Part shown: positions 1 through 7,819 of the stretch, piece by piece
Numbering within the stretch: the first letter of the stretch is position 1
Layout of the letters: each line of letters begins with the position of its first letter
Source: an uncultured Curvibacter sp.
GTDB lineage: Bacteria > Pseudomonadota > Gammaproteobacteria > Burkholderiales > Burkholderiaceae
NCBI GenBank assembly: GCA_946481355.1
Contig: CAMLNH010000013.1
Coordinates: forward strand, 1-17,052
Direction of reading: 5' to 3'
DNA length: 17,052 bases
Notes under the pieces: model-generated
Databases searched by the model: none
The model's input: only the letters and a program-made list of their open reading frames with translations
Told to the model about the DNA's origin: nothing
Made by a program: the position numbers and the translations under genes

Positions 1-597
1 CGCCGAGCGCGCAATCGCCGCCTCGTCCTTGCCGGCGCGGAAGAGGTCCGTGTCCACCGGACCCGGGGCCACGCCGTTGACGCGGATCTTGCGTGCGGCG
101 AGCTCCTTGGACATGGAGCGCAGCAGACTTTCGACAGCAGCCTTGGTCGCTGTATAGGCACCTACACCAGGAATGCTCATACGGACCATGGAGGTCGTCA
201 GGCCGATGATGTTGCCGCCGTCGACCACGTTCTTCGCCGCGGCACTCAGCACGTTGAAAGCGCCGACCAGGTTCACCTCGACCACCTTGCGGAAGTTTTC
301 GGGGTCGTACGTCGCGATCGGACCTGGCGGCACATTGATGCCGGCATTGGCCACCACGCAGTGCGGCATGTTGCCGAAGTCCCTGGCCACATCGGCAAAG
401 ACCTGGGCCACCTGGGCCGGCTCGCGGATGTCCACCTGGTAACCCTTGGTGGTGCTGGCACCGATCCTGGCCGGCACGCTGGGAGCGCTGCTCACATAGG
501 TGTAGGCCACGTCATAGCCACTTTCGGCCAGCTTCTGCACCGTGGCCGCGCCGATACCGCGCGTGCCGCCGAAAACAAGGGCGATCTTTTTGCTCAT
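1..597 (-). CDS. SDR-family NAD(P)-dependent oxidoreductase (C-terminus beyond the window)
   Basis: A short-chain dehydrogenase/reductase; 199 residues are visible and the C-terminus lies left of base 1. The N-terminal nucleotide-binding motif GGTRGIG sits at about residues 10-16. The structural NAG motif appears as VVANAGI, and the active-site motif is YTATK with Tyr148 and Lys152. The residue 13 before the Tyr, normally the catalytic Ser, is Thr135, with Ser136 next to it. The segment KIRVNGVAPGPVDTD is the usual SDR C-terminal core. The ATG at 597 is preceded by AGAGGA at good spacing. It is the last visible gene of the minus-strand operon, 31 bases after the ThDP enzyme. By context it probably interconverts an alcohol and a carbonyl in the same pathway (inference). 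The SDR fold is sure; the substrate is unknown. Confidence 0.9.
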   Translation of the reverse strand, partial: MSKKIALVFGGTRGIGAATVQKLAESGYDVAYTYVSSAPSVPARIGASTTKGYQVDIREPAQVAQVFADVARDFGNMPHCVVANAGINVPPGPIATYDPENFRKVVEVNLVGAFNVLSAAAKNVVDGGNIIGLTTSMVRMSIPGVGAYTATKAAVESLLRSMSKELAARKIRVNGVAPGPVDTDLFRAGKDEAAIARSA

Positions 598-628
598 GGG
601 GAATCCTCTTCTATGAAAGCTGTTCTGT

Positions 629-2407
629 TCAGGCCTTGTACGGTTTGCCGTAGATCGGTTCCTTGTAGGGGATGGGCGGCAGCTGCCAGGTGCCGGTCGA
701 CGGCGGGCGCACGTCGGCGTCCACGTGCACGTCGATCACGCAGGGGCGCTTGTTCTTCAGCGCCTGCTGCACGGTGACACCCAGGTCCTGGGGGCGCGTG
801 ACGGTGTAACCATCGGCACCACAGGCGCGGGCCCAGGCTGCGAAGTCCGGGTTGTAGCGCTCGCCGGTCTGGCCCTTGTAGAAGGCCGTACCGATCTCGC
901 GCCCGTCGAAGAGGCCGTACTGCAGGTCGCGGATGGCGCCCCAGGCGAAGTTGTTCCAGATGATCCAGACCACCGGCAACTTGTATTCCACTGCCGTGCA
1001 GAGCACATAGGGCGCCATGGTGAAACCGCCGTCGCCAACCACGGCCACGCAGGGGCGGTCGGGCGCGGCAAACTGCGCGCCCATGACGCCGCAGACGCCG
1101 AAGCCCATGCTCGAATAACCCCAGCTGTTGAGCATGCTCTGCGGGCGCTTGGCCTGCCAGAACTGCATGAACCAGTTGTGATGCACGCCAGAGTCGAGCG
1201 CAAGGATCACGTCGTCAGGCAGCACCTTCTGCAGCGTGCCCACGACGAACTCGGGGCGCAACGGGCTGGTGGAGTCTCCGAAGTGCGGACGCACAAAGCT
1301 CTCCCACTGCGCCTGCCAGCCCTGCACCTGGGCCAACCAGGGCGCGTAGCGCGTAGCGCCGATCTCTTTGCGCGCGGGCAGGGCATTGAGCAGCTGACGC
1401 GTGAAGATTTTCACATCAGCGATGACGCCGAGGTCCGGCGCGTAGTTGCGGCCCAGCTCCTGCGGGTCGATGTCCACGTGCACCAGCTTGGTTTTGGGGA
1501 AATTCCACGAGTAGCCCTCGTACCAGCTCGACGAGCTGCGGTCATCGAAACGTGTGCCCAACGTGATCACCAGGTCGGCGCGACGGCCGGCCTCGTTGGC
1601 CGGGTAGGCGCCGTTGCGGCCGATAAAGCCCAGGGCCAGCGGGTGGTCGCCGCGGATCGCGCCCATGCCGTTGGGCGAGGTGATCACGGGCACGCCCAGC
1701 TTCTCGGCCAGCTCGGTGATTTCGGGGCCGGCTTCGGAGAGCGTGGCGCCGTGACCGATGAAGAACACCGGCTGGCGCGCGGCGGCCAGCAGGTCCAGCG
1801 CCGCGGCAATGTCAGCCTCGTTCGCACCCGGTCGGTGGGCGCGGTGGATGTGGGAGGCCGGTGGCAGCTCCACATCCGCCTCTTCCTGGTAGACGTTGTA
1901 AGGGATGTCGAGGTTCACCGGGCCGGGACGGCCCGTGACCATGGTGTCCATGGCCTGGCGCAGGGCCAGGGGCAGCATGTCCACGCGGCTGGGCTGGAAG
2001 GCGCGCTTGACCACGGGGCGCATGACCTGGGCGAAGTCGGCCTGGTTGTGCTTGTACAGCTCCTGGAAGGGTGCGCGGTTGTGCTGCGAGGTCGGCACAT
2101 TGGAGGTGATGCACAGGAAGGCCGAGGAATCCGACAGCGCCGTGGCGCAGGACATTACCATGTTCGCCGAGCCGGGGCCGGTAGACGTGAGCGTGGCCAC
2201 CGGCTTGTGCTTGACACGGAAGTAGGCGTCGGCCATGTGACCGGCGCATTGCTCGTGCCGCGGCGAGACCAGCTGCAGCTGGTCCTTCACGTCGTACAGG
2301 GCATCGAGGATGCCGACGTTGCCGTGGCCGCAGATGCCGAAGATGTACGGCACTTGCTCCTGGACCAGATACTGGGCGATCAGCTCGCCACCTTTCAACT
2401 TGGGCAT
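629..2407 (-). CDS. Thiamine-diphosphate-dependent enzyme, acetolactate synthase/2-oxo-acid decarboxylase superfamily
   Basis: A 592-residue cytosolic ThDP enzyme with the standard three-domain layout. The N-terminal PYR domain (about 3-170) carries the cofactor-activating Glu52 in the motif RHEQ. A central domain (about 190-340) includes the segment GTRFDD. The C-terminal PP domain (about 385-560) has the Mg/ThDP motif starting GDGG at 458 and ending in NN at 485-486. Family members decarboxylate 2-oxo acids, then release an aldehyde or ligate it to an acceptor. The length fits AHAS or pyruvate-oxidase-like enzymes, but no small regulatory subunit gene is adjacent, which argues against a biosynthetic acetolactate synthase. 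The HGN segment near residue 28 faintly recalls IolD, but the central domain does not. It lies between an aldehyde dehydrogenase and an SDR, suggesting that it makes an aldehyde or ketol that they process (inference). Substrate unknown. Confidence 0.92.
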   Translation of the reverse strand: MPKLKGGELIAQYLVQEQVPYIFGICGHGNVGILDALYDVKDQLQLVSPRHEQCAGHMADAYFRVKHKPVATLTSTGPGSANMVMSCATALSDSSAFLCITSNVPTSQHNRAPFQELYKHNQADFAQVMRPVVKRAFQPSRVDMLPLALRQAMDTMVTGRPGPVNLDIPYNVYQEEADVELPPASHIHRAHRPGANEADIAAALDLLAAARQPVFFIGHGATLSEAGPEITELAEKLGVPVITSPNGMGAIRGDHPLALGFIGRNGAYPANEAGRRADLVITLGTRFDDRSSSSWYEGYSWNFPKTKLVHVDIDPQELGRNYAPDLGVIADVKIFTRQLLNALPARKEIGATRYAPWLAQVQGWQAQWESFVRPHFGDSTSPLRPEFVVGTLQKVLPDDVILALDSGVHHNWFMQFWQAKRPQSMLNSWGYSSMGFGVCGVMGAQFAAPDRPCVAVVGDGGFTMAPYVLCTAVEYKLPVVWIIWNNFAWGAIRDLQYGLFDGREIGTAFYKGQTGERYNPDFAAWARACGADGYTVTRPQDLGVTVQQALKNKRPCVIDVHVDADVRPPSTGTWQLPPIPYKEPIYGKPYKA

Positions 2408-2436
2408 GACTTTCTCTCTTCTCGGATAACTGTCTG

Positions 2437-3897
2437 TCAGAGGGTCGTGAAGGTCACGATACGCTCTTCCGTCATTTCATGGACCGCGTAGTGCGGGCCT
2501 TCGCGGCCGAAGCCGCTGTCCTTGCTGCCACCGTAGGGCATGAGGTCCACACGCGAGCTGGACGTCTCGTTGATGTGCACACCGCCCACCTCCAGCTGCT
2601 GGGCCGCGGCCAGCGCGTCGCCCAGGCGGTTGGTGAACAGGCCGGTGGCCAGGCCGAAGGGCGTGGTATTCACGCGTGCGATGGCCTGGTCCAGGGTCTT
2701 GAAGGGCACGATGCAGACCACGGGGCCAAAGATCTCGTTGCAGCCCACGCGCATGGTGTTGCTGATATTCGTGAGCAAGGTGGGCGGCACCACGGCGCCC
2801 TGGCGTGCGCCACCGGCCAGACGCTTGGCGCCCTGGGCCATGGCGTCGTCGACCCACTGCTCAATGCGCACGGCCGCTTCCTCGCTGATCACTGGACCAA
2901 CAAAGGTCTTGGGGTCCTGCGGGTCGCCATAAGACAGGTCCTGCACCATCTTGGCCAGACGCTGCTCCACCTCGGCCTGCAGCGACTCATGCACCAGCAA
3001 CAACTGCACCGAGGTGCAGACCTGGCCGGCCTTGCGGTAGCCCGCGTTGACGATCTTGGGCAGAGCCGCGTCCAGCTTGGCGTCATCACAGACGATGGTG
3101 CAGGCGATCGAGCCCAACTCCATTTGCGTGCGGCGCAGGCCCGCGGCCTGCTGGATCTTGCGGCCCACCTCGGTACTGCCCGTGAAGGCGAAGAAACGCA
3201 CGCGCTCCTCGGCCTGCAGCAGGCCCACCACTTCGGCACTGCCGTGCAGCACGGACAGGAAGCCTTTGGGCAGGCCCGCTTCGAGCAGCACCTCGGCCAG
3301 CAGGCAGGCCGTGAGCGGCGTGTGGGTAGAGGGCTTGAGGATCACGGCATTGCCCGCCGCGAAAGCCGGCGCCACCTTGTGGGTCACCGTGTTGAGCGGC
3401 GAGTTGAAAGGTGTGATGGCGGCCACCACACCCAGGGGCACGCGCAGGGTGAAGGCCAGGCGACCGGCCGCGCCAGGCGCACCGGCCAGCGGAATCACAT
3501 CGCCCGCGAGACGACGCGCTTCCTCGCCAGAGAGCTTGAGCGTCTGCACGCAACGGCGCACCTCACCCATGGCGTCGCTCTGCGTGAAACCGGCCTCGAG
3601 CTGCATGGTCCGCACGAACTCGGGGGCACGCGTCTCCAGCAGCTGGGCCGCGCGGTCCAGGATGGCGCCGCGCTCATAGGCCACGGGTGCGCCGGCGCGG
3701 AAGGCCGCATGTGCCACCTCCACGGCGCGCTGCACCTGGGCTGCGTCGGCCGTGGTGATGGTGGCGCAGGGTTGCAGCTTGTACTTGTCCAGCACGCTCA
3801 CACGTGCAGCGGCACCCGCGACCCACTGGCCATCGATCAGCAAACCATAGGTGGCGGGACTCGCGCCGTCCAGCCTGGCATTGGCCTGTCGGTCCAT
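2437..3897 (-). CDS. NAD(P)-dependent aldehyde dehydrogenase
   Basis: A 486-residue aldehyde dehydrogenase of normal length, oxidising an aldehyde to the acid with NAD(P). All key residues are visible: Asn165 in PFNSPLN, Lys188 in LKPS, the coenzyme loop FTGSTEVG at 238-245, general base Glu260 in MELGS, nucleophile Cys294 in GQVCTS, and EIFGPV at 388-393. The C-terminus with SSSRVDLMPYGGSKDSG and GREGP resembles the GapN, lactaldehyde and phosphonoacetaldehyde dehydrogenase branch rather than betaine-aldehyde enzymes. The usual PWNFP or FNFP loop is PFNSP here. Its ATG shares one base with the cupin stop (TGATG at 3895-3899), implying translational coupling. The ThDP gene follows after 29 bases. 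By context it probably oxidises the aldehyde released by that enzyme (inference). Confidence 0.95.
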   Translation of the reverse strand: MDRQANARLDGASPATYGLLIDGQWVAGAAARVSVLDKYKLQPCATITTADAAQVQRAVEVAHAAFRAGAPVAYERGAILDRAAQLLETRAPEFVRTMQLEAGFTQSDAMGEVRRCVQTLKLSGEEARRLAGDVIPLAGAPGAAGRLAFTLRVPLGVVAAITPFNSPLNTVTHKVAPAFAAGNAVILKPSTHTPLTACLLAEVLLEAGLPKGFLSVLHGSAEVVGLLQAEERVRFFAFTGSTEVGRKIQQAAGLRRTQMELGSIACTIVCDDAKLDAALPKIVNAGYRKAGQVCTSVQLLLVHESLQAEVEQRLAKMVQDLSYGDPQDPKTFVGPVISEEAAVRIEQWVDDAMAQGAKRLAGGARQGAVVPPTLLTNISNTMRVGCNEIFGPVVCIVPFKTLDQAIARVNTTPFGLATGLFTNRLGDALAAAQQLEVGGVHINETSSSRVDLMPYGGSKDSGFGREGPHYAVHEMTEERIVTFTTL

Positions 3898-4286
3898 CAG
3901 CGCATCTCCTCTTCGTCGTCGGAAGCCGGCGTGGTGATGACCAGGAAGACCAGGCCATCGGTACCGGTGTTGGTGAAGCTGTGGCGCACACCCGGCGGCA
4001 CATAGACGTAATCGTGCGGGCGCATCAGGTTTTTGGTGTCGTCCAGCGTGAGGATGCCCTCACCTTCGAGCACGTAGTAGACCTGCTCCTGCACCTTGTG
4101 CACGTGCTCCTGCACATAGGCCATGGGCGCATAGCGCGAGATGCGGAAGTCCACACGCGAACTGCCTGTGGTCTCGGGCCCGGCCAATTCCTTGGACAGG
4201 GCGCCGCCGAAGTGCCCCGGATATTCCTTCCAGGGCATGTTGGCCATCTTTTCCAGCAGGAGCTTGAGTTCCGGTTTTTTGCTCAT
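3897..4286 (-). CDS. Small single-domain cupin protein
   Basis: A 129-residue cupin. Motif 1 has metal-ligand candidates His61, His63 and Glu67 (HVHKVQE), followed by YYVLEGEG. Motif 2 is VPPGVRHSFTN, with His102 as the fourth ligand. A metal-bound beta-barrel is therefore expected, either catalytic (isomerase, dioxygenase or decarboxylase) or ligand-binding. The tail SDDEEEMR is acidic. Three in-frame ATGs lie at 4325, 4292 and 4286. I chose 4286 because AGAAGGA (4293-4299) lies six bases upstream of it; the ATG at 4292 abuts that Shine-Dalgarno and the one at 4325 has none. The stop overlaps the aldehyde dehydrogenase start by one base. The role in the pathway is unknown. The fold is confident. 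Confidence 0.88.
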   Translation of the reverse strand: MSKKPELKLLLEKMANMPWKEYPGHFGGALSKELAGPETTGSSRVDFRISRYAPMAYVQEHVHKVQEQVYYVLEGEGILTLDDTKNLMRPHDYVYVPPGVRHSFTNTGTDGLVFLVITTPASDDEEEMR

Positions 4287-4292
4287 GATCAT

Positions 4293-4299
4293 TCCTTCT
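4293..4299 (-). promoter_or_regulatory. Ribosome binding site deciding the cupin start
   Basis: On the minus strand AGAAGGA stands six bases before the ATG at 4286 and directly abuts the ATG at 4292. This selects the downstream start (MSKKPEL) for the cupin. The site lies in the 29-base gap after the stop of the LivM-LivG-LivF fusion. Confidence 0.7.
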
Positions 4300-4315
4300 T
4301 GGTTCCTTATGGCGA

Positions 4316-6850
4316 TCACAGCCACAAGATCTTCTTGCGATAGTCGAGATCGGTCAGCAGCGGTGCGGCCGGGCCTTCGTGGAAGACGGCGCCGCGCTCC
4401 AGCGCGTAGACGCGGTCAGCCAGGGCCAGCACCAGGTCCAGGTTGTGCTCGACGATGACGATCGAAACATGCTGGCGCAGCTTGTCAAAGACCGTGAACA
4501 GCTCCTGAACCACCGTGGGCGCCAGGCCCTCGAAAGGCTCGTCGAGCAGCAGCAGCCTGACGTTGCCTGACAGCGCGCGCGCCACGGCCACCATCTGCTG
4601 CTCGCCACCCGAAAGGTAGTCGGCGGCGACGTGCATGCGCTCTTTCAGACGCGGGAAATATTCGAGGATCTTGGCTTCGTTCCAGACCACGCCAGTCTTG
4701 CCGTCGGTCGGGCGCGCCAACCGGCCCAGCGCCAGGTTCTCGGCCACCGTCATGCCGGCGAACAGGCCACGCCCTTGCGGCACGTAACCGATGCCGATGC
4801 GTGCGATGTCCGGCGCGCCCAGGCCCGCGATCTCGCGGCCGTTGAAATTCACGCGCCCGCTGGCCGGTGGCAGCAGGCCCACCAGGCTTTTCAGCAGCGT
4901 GGACTTGCCCGCGCCGTTGCGGCCCAGCAGGGCCACGATCTCGCCCTCGCGTACCTGCAAGCTGGCGTCGTTGAGGATGTGGCTCTTGCCGTAAAAAGCG
5001 TTGACCTTGTCGAAGGCCAGCACCAGGGGGCGCTCGCCGCTGGCCTGGCCACTGCGGCCCGTGACGGGCGGCGTGCCATGGCCGGTGTAGATCTCCTGCA
5101 CACGCTGGTCACTGCGCACCTCGTCCGGTGTGCCACTCATCAACACCTCGCCCTGGTTCATCACCGTCACGCGATGCGAGAGCGAAAGCACACGGTCGAT
5201 GTCGTGCTCGACGATGAGCACAGGGATGTTGCTCGCGATGGTCGTGACCAGCCGTGAGACCCGCTCGCGCTCGGCCGCCGCCAGGCCGGCCAGGGGCTCG
5301 TCCAGCAGCAGCACCTGGGGCTTGGAGCCCAGCGCAATGCCCAGGTCCACGAGGCGCTGGCCACCATAGGACAGGTCAGCCCCGCCCACCTGCTCCATGC
5401 CCTGCAGGCCGAGGAACTTCATCAGCTCCGCAGTCTCGGTGTGGACTTCCGGGTAGCTGTCGATGTCACGCCAGATATTGAAACGCCCGGCGTGCCGCGC
5501 CTGCAGTGAAAGCCGCAGGTTCTCGTAGATGCTCAGGCCCTTGAAGAGATTGGTGATCTGGAAGGAGCGCGCCAGGCCCTGCTGGCAGATGCGGTCCGGC
5601 GCGAGGAACTGGATCTCCTGGCCGTGCAGGCGCACCGTGCCCGTGTCGGCCATGAACATGCCCGAGATCAGGTTGAAGGTGGTGGTCTTGCCAGCGCCGT
5701 TGGGGCCGATCAGCGCATGGATCTGCCCGGCCTGCACCATGAGGCTGTTCTCGCGCACCGCCTGGATGCCGCCGAAGCTCTTGCTGATGCCCTGGGCTTG
5801 GAGCACCGCGCCTTCTACGCGCTTCGGTCGCAGGAATTCGGGCAGGGACAGGCCCTCGTAGATCTTGCGCTTGCTCATGGCCGCGCCGTCTTCGGGCGGT
5901 GGACTGAAGCGCTTCCTGAGCTGGGTCCAGATACCGGTCAGGCCTGCAGGCGAGAAGATGATGAAGCCGACGAAGATCAGGCCGAAGTAGAGCAGCCAGT
6001 TGTTGGTCCAGATCGAGAACAGCTCGCGAAACAGCAGGAAGAACAGCGCGCCCAGGGCCGGACCCAGGAAGCTGTGCATGCCGCCGATGACCACCATGGC
6101 CAGCAGTTCGCCCGAGAAGGCCACGGCCGTGGACTCGGCCGCCGCCAGGCGGTGCAGGAAGACCATCATGGCGCCAGCCAGGCCCGTGATCGTGGCCGAG
6201 ATCACGAAGGCCAGCAGCTTGTAGCGGTCGATGTTGTAACCCTGGAAGGTGGCGCGCTGCTGGTTCTCGCGGATGGCCACGAGCACATGGCCGAAGGGCG
6301 AGCGCACCACGCGCAACAGCACATAGAGCAGGCCGAAGGCGATCAGGGCCACGAGCACGTAGTAGTTGAGGTGGCTGTCCAGGTTGAGCCAGGCCGGGCC
6401 GCCACGCTCGATGCCGCCCAGGCCGCCCTCGCCGCCGGTCAGCGCCGTCCAGCGGAAGGCGATGGCAAAGGTCAGCGCGCACAAGGCCAGCGTCAGCAGC
6501 GAGAAATACACCCCGCGCCGGCGCAGGATCAGAAAGCCCACCGCCAGCGAGAGCGTGGCCGTGAACAGGATGGAGAAGGCAAAGGGCAGCACGATCTGCC
6601 CCTGGAACCAGTGCAGCTGAGCCAGGCCCGCGGCGTAGCCGCCGATGCCGAACCAAGCCGCATGGCCGAAGGACACCAGGCCGGTGTAGCCCACCAGCAG
6701 ATTCAGGCCCATGGCGGCCAGGGCCAGGATGACGACGACCGTGGCCGCGTCCAGCGTCAGGCCGATGGCCTGGAAGACGAGAGGCAGCAGCACCAGGGCG
6801 GCGGCACCGACCCACAGGGGCCGGTACTTGGAGTTCAGCAAGGCATTCAT
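4316..6850 (-). CDS. LivM-LivG-LivF fusion: ABC permease joined to two ATPase domains
   Basis: One uninterrupted 844-residue reading frame carries three normally separate subunits of a branched-chain-amino-acid-type (HAAT) importer. Residues 1-318 are a LivM-like inner-membrane permease with many hydrophobic helices. Residues about 347-592 are a LivG-like ATPase: Walker A GPNGAGKT at 382-389, Q-loop Gln431, signature LSYGGQR at 493, Walker B ending Asp517-Glu518, switch His549. Residues about 608-844 are a LivF-like ATPase: Walker A GRNGAGKS at 643, Gln692, signature LSGGEQQ at 746, Glu771, His802. Both ATPases keep every catalytic motif. The first linker (319-346) contains Met325 in AAMSKRK, which looks like the old LivG start. 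The second linker (about 592-607) is rich in Gly, Pro and Ser. The gene follows livH by 19 bases and has only a weak Shine-Dalgarno. One such chain plus one LivH would give the usual 1:1:1:1 set. Confidence 0.95.
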   Translation of the reverse strand: MNALLNSKYRPLWVGAAALVLLPLVFQAIGLTLDAATVVVILALAAMGLNLLVGYTGLVSFGHAAWFGIGGYAAGLAQLHWFQGQIVLPFAFSILFTATLSLAVGFLILRRRGVYFSLLTLALCALTFAIAFRWTALTGGEGGLGGIERGGPAWLNLDSHLNYYVLVALIAFGLLYVLLRVVRSPFGHVLVAIRENQQRATFQGYNIDRYKLLAFVISATITGLAGAMMVFLHRLAAAESTAVAFSGELLAMVVIGGMHSFLGPALGALFFLLFRELFSIWTNNWLLYFGLIFVGFIIFSPAGLTGIWTQLRKRFSPPPEDGAAMSKRKIYEGLSLPEFLRPKRVEGAVLQAQGISKSFGGIQAVRENSLMVQAGQIHALIGPNGAGKTTTFNLISGMFMADTGTVRLHGQEIQFLAPDRICQQGLARSFQITNLFKGLSIYENLRLSLQARHAGRFNIWRDIDSYPEVHTETAELMKFLGLQGMEQVGGADLSYGGQRLVDLGIALGSKPQVLLLDEPLAGLAAAERERVSRLVTTIASNIPVLIVEHDIDRVLSLSHRVTVMNQGEVLMSGTPDEVRSDQRVQEIYTGHGTPPVTGRSGQASGERPLVLAFDKVNAFYGKSHILNDASLQVREGEIVALLGRNGAGKSTLLKSLVGLLPPASGRVNFNGREIAGLGAPDIARIGIGYVPQGRGLFAGMTVAENLALGRLARPTDGKTGVVWNEAKILEYFPRLKERMHVAADYLSGGEQQMVAVARALSGNVRLLLLDEPFEGLAPTVVQELFTVFDKLRQHVSIVIVEHNLDLVLALADRVYALERGAVFHEGPAAPLLTDLDYRKKILWL

Positions 6851-6869
6851 TGTTGTCGTCTACTCGTTC

Positions 6870-7745
6870 TTATTCGAAGCGTTCGATGCGTTCGCCCAGC
6901 AGACCGCGCGGCCGGAACATCAGCACGAGGAACATCAGGATGTACATGGAGGCTTCGCTGGCTGCGGGCAGGAAGTGGGTGGTGACGCCGCGCACCACGC
7001 CCACCAGCACGGCGGCCGCCACCACGCCCCAGAAGCTGCCCAGGCCGCCGATGACGACCACGACGAAGGCCACGGTCATGATCTCCGTGCCCATGGCCGG
7101 GTGCACGATGGCGATGGGACCGAAAAGCACACCCGCCAGCGCGGCCGTGGCCACGCCCAGCATCACGATGGCCGTCATATAGGGCTGCAGGCGGATGCCC
7201 AGCACGGCCACCATGTCGGGCTTCTGTACACCGGCGCGCACCACGCGACCGAAGGCTGTCTTGTGCAGCAGCAGCCAGATGCCGGCCATCACCACGACGA
7301 CCACGCCGAGGATGAAGAGGCGGTACCTGGACAGCATGAACTCGCCCAGCATGACGTTGCCCTTGAACTCGGGCGGCATGTTGGACGACAGCGGCGCCGA
7401 GCCCCAGATCATGCGCAGGGCCTGTTCGGCCACCATGGCCAGGCCGAAGGTGACCAGCAGACTGAGGATGGGATCGGCCGCGTAGAAGCGACGCAGCAGG
7501 TAGCGCTCGAACACAATGCCCAGCAGCCCCACGAGGGCCGGCGTGATGAAGATGCTGCCGGCAAATCCGGCGTGCTTCATGACTTCGAGCGAGAGGTAGG
7601 CGCCGAGCGCGTAGAAGGCGCCGTGCGCCAGGTTGACGATGCCGCCGACGCTGAAGATCAGCGACAGGCCCAGGGCCAGCAGCAGGTAGTAGCCGCCGAG
7701 CACCAGGCCGTTGACGACCTGCTCGAGCAAATAAACGATTTCCAT
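6870..7745 (-). CDS. livH: LivH-type ABC transporter permease
   Basis: A 291-residue polytopic inner-membrane permease of the branched-chain amino acid (HAAT) family, close to the usual LivH length of about 300. The N-terminus (LLEQVVNGLVLGGYYLLLAL) and the segment GGIVNLAHGAFYALGAYL are typical of LivH. The segment FVVVVIGGLGSFWG fits the C-terminal family core, and the tail MFRPRGLLGER is the standard ending. It would pair with the LivM part of the following fusion to form the translocation pore. The substrate is not set by the permease and may be an organic acid, amide or aromatic compound rather than an amino acid. The ATG at 7745 has only a weak upstream GGAT. The 74-base gap before it holds a strong hairpin. 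Confidence 0.93.
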   Translation of the reverse strand: MEIVYLLEQVVNGLVLGGYYLLLALGLSLIFSVGGIVNLAHGAFYALGAYLSLEVMKHAGFAGSIFITPALVGLLGIVFERYLLRRFYAADPILSLLVTFGLAMVAEQALRMIWGSAPLSSNMPPEFKGNVMLGEFMLSRYRLFILGVVVVVMAGIWLLLHKTAFGRVVRAGVQKPDMVAVLGIRLQPYMTAIVMLGVATAALAGVLFGPIAIVHPAMGTEIMTVAFVVVVIGGLGSFWGVVAAAVLVGVVRGVTTHFLPAASEASMYILMFLVLMFRPRGLLGERIERFE

Positions 7746-7763
7746 GGGAATCCGGGAGAAGGG

Positions 7764-7794
7764 GAAAACGCCGGCGCCAGTTCATGGCGCCGGC
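7764..7794 (-). terminator. Intra-operon hairpin between the binding protein gene and livH
   Basis: A perfect 9-bp inverted repeat (GCCGGCGCC at 7770-7778 and GGCGCCGGC at 7786-7794) has a 7-base loop. In the minus-strand transcript it is followed by GTTTTCCCC, so it resembles a weak intrinsic terminator or an mRNA-stabilising stem. It lies after the stop of the periplasmic binding protein and before livH, where many ABC operons hold such a stem to keep binding protein in excess over the membrane parts. Function is inferred from position and shape. Confidence 0.55.
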
Positions 7795-7819
7795 CAGCTC
7801 AGCTCACTTCAGCTCACAC

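Noticed and set aside
629..2407. ThDP enzyme as IolD (inositol pathway) or as biosynthetic IlvB
   Set aside because: The HGN segment recalls IolD but the central and C-terminal domains do not, and no other iol genes are present. IlvB is disfavoured because no IlvH-type subunit or IlvC is adjacent.
725..2491. 588-codon open frame on the plus strand over the ThDP gene
   Set aside because: It is antisense to a gene with clear catalytic motifs; its product is rich in His, Arg, Gly and Ala with no recognisable domain. Such shadows are common in high-GC DNA with strong third-position bias.
2479..4005. 508-codon open frame on the plus strand over the aldehyde dehydrogenase
   Set aside because: Antisense shadow of a complete dehydrogenase; low-complexity composition and no motif.
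5876..5878. Internal ATG (Met325) as a separate livG start
   Set aside because: No Shine-Dalgarno precedes it and the frame runs through from LivM without a stop, so a fusion is the simpler reading. It remains worth testing as internal initiation.
5624..6985. 453-codon open frame on the plus strand over the transporter fusion
   Set aside because: Antisense shadow; composition dominated by Gln, His, Glu and Arg from mirrored membrane-helix codons.
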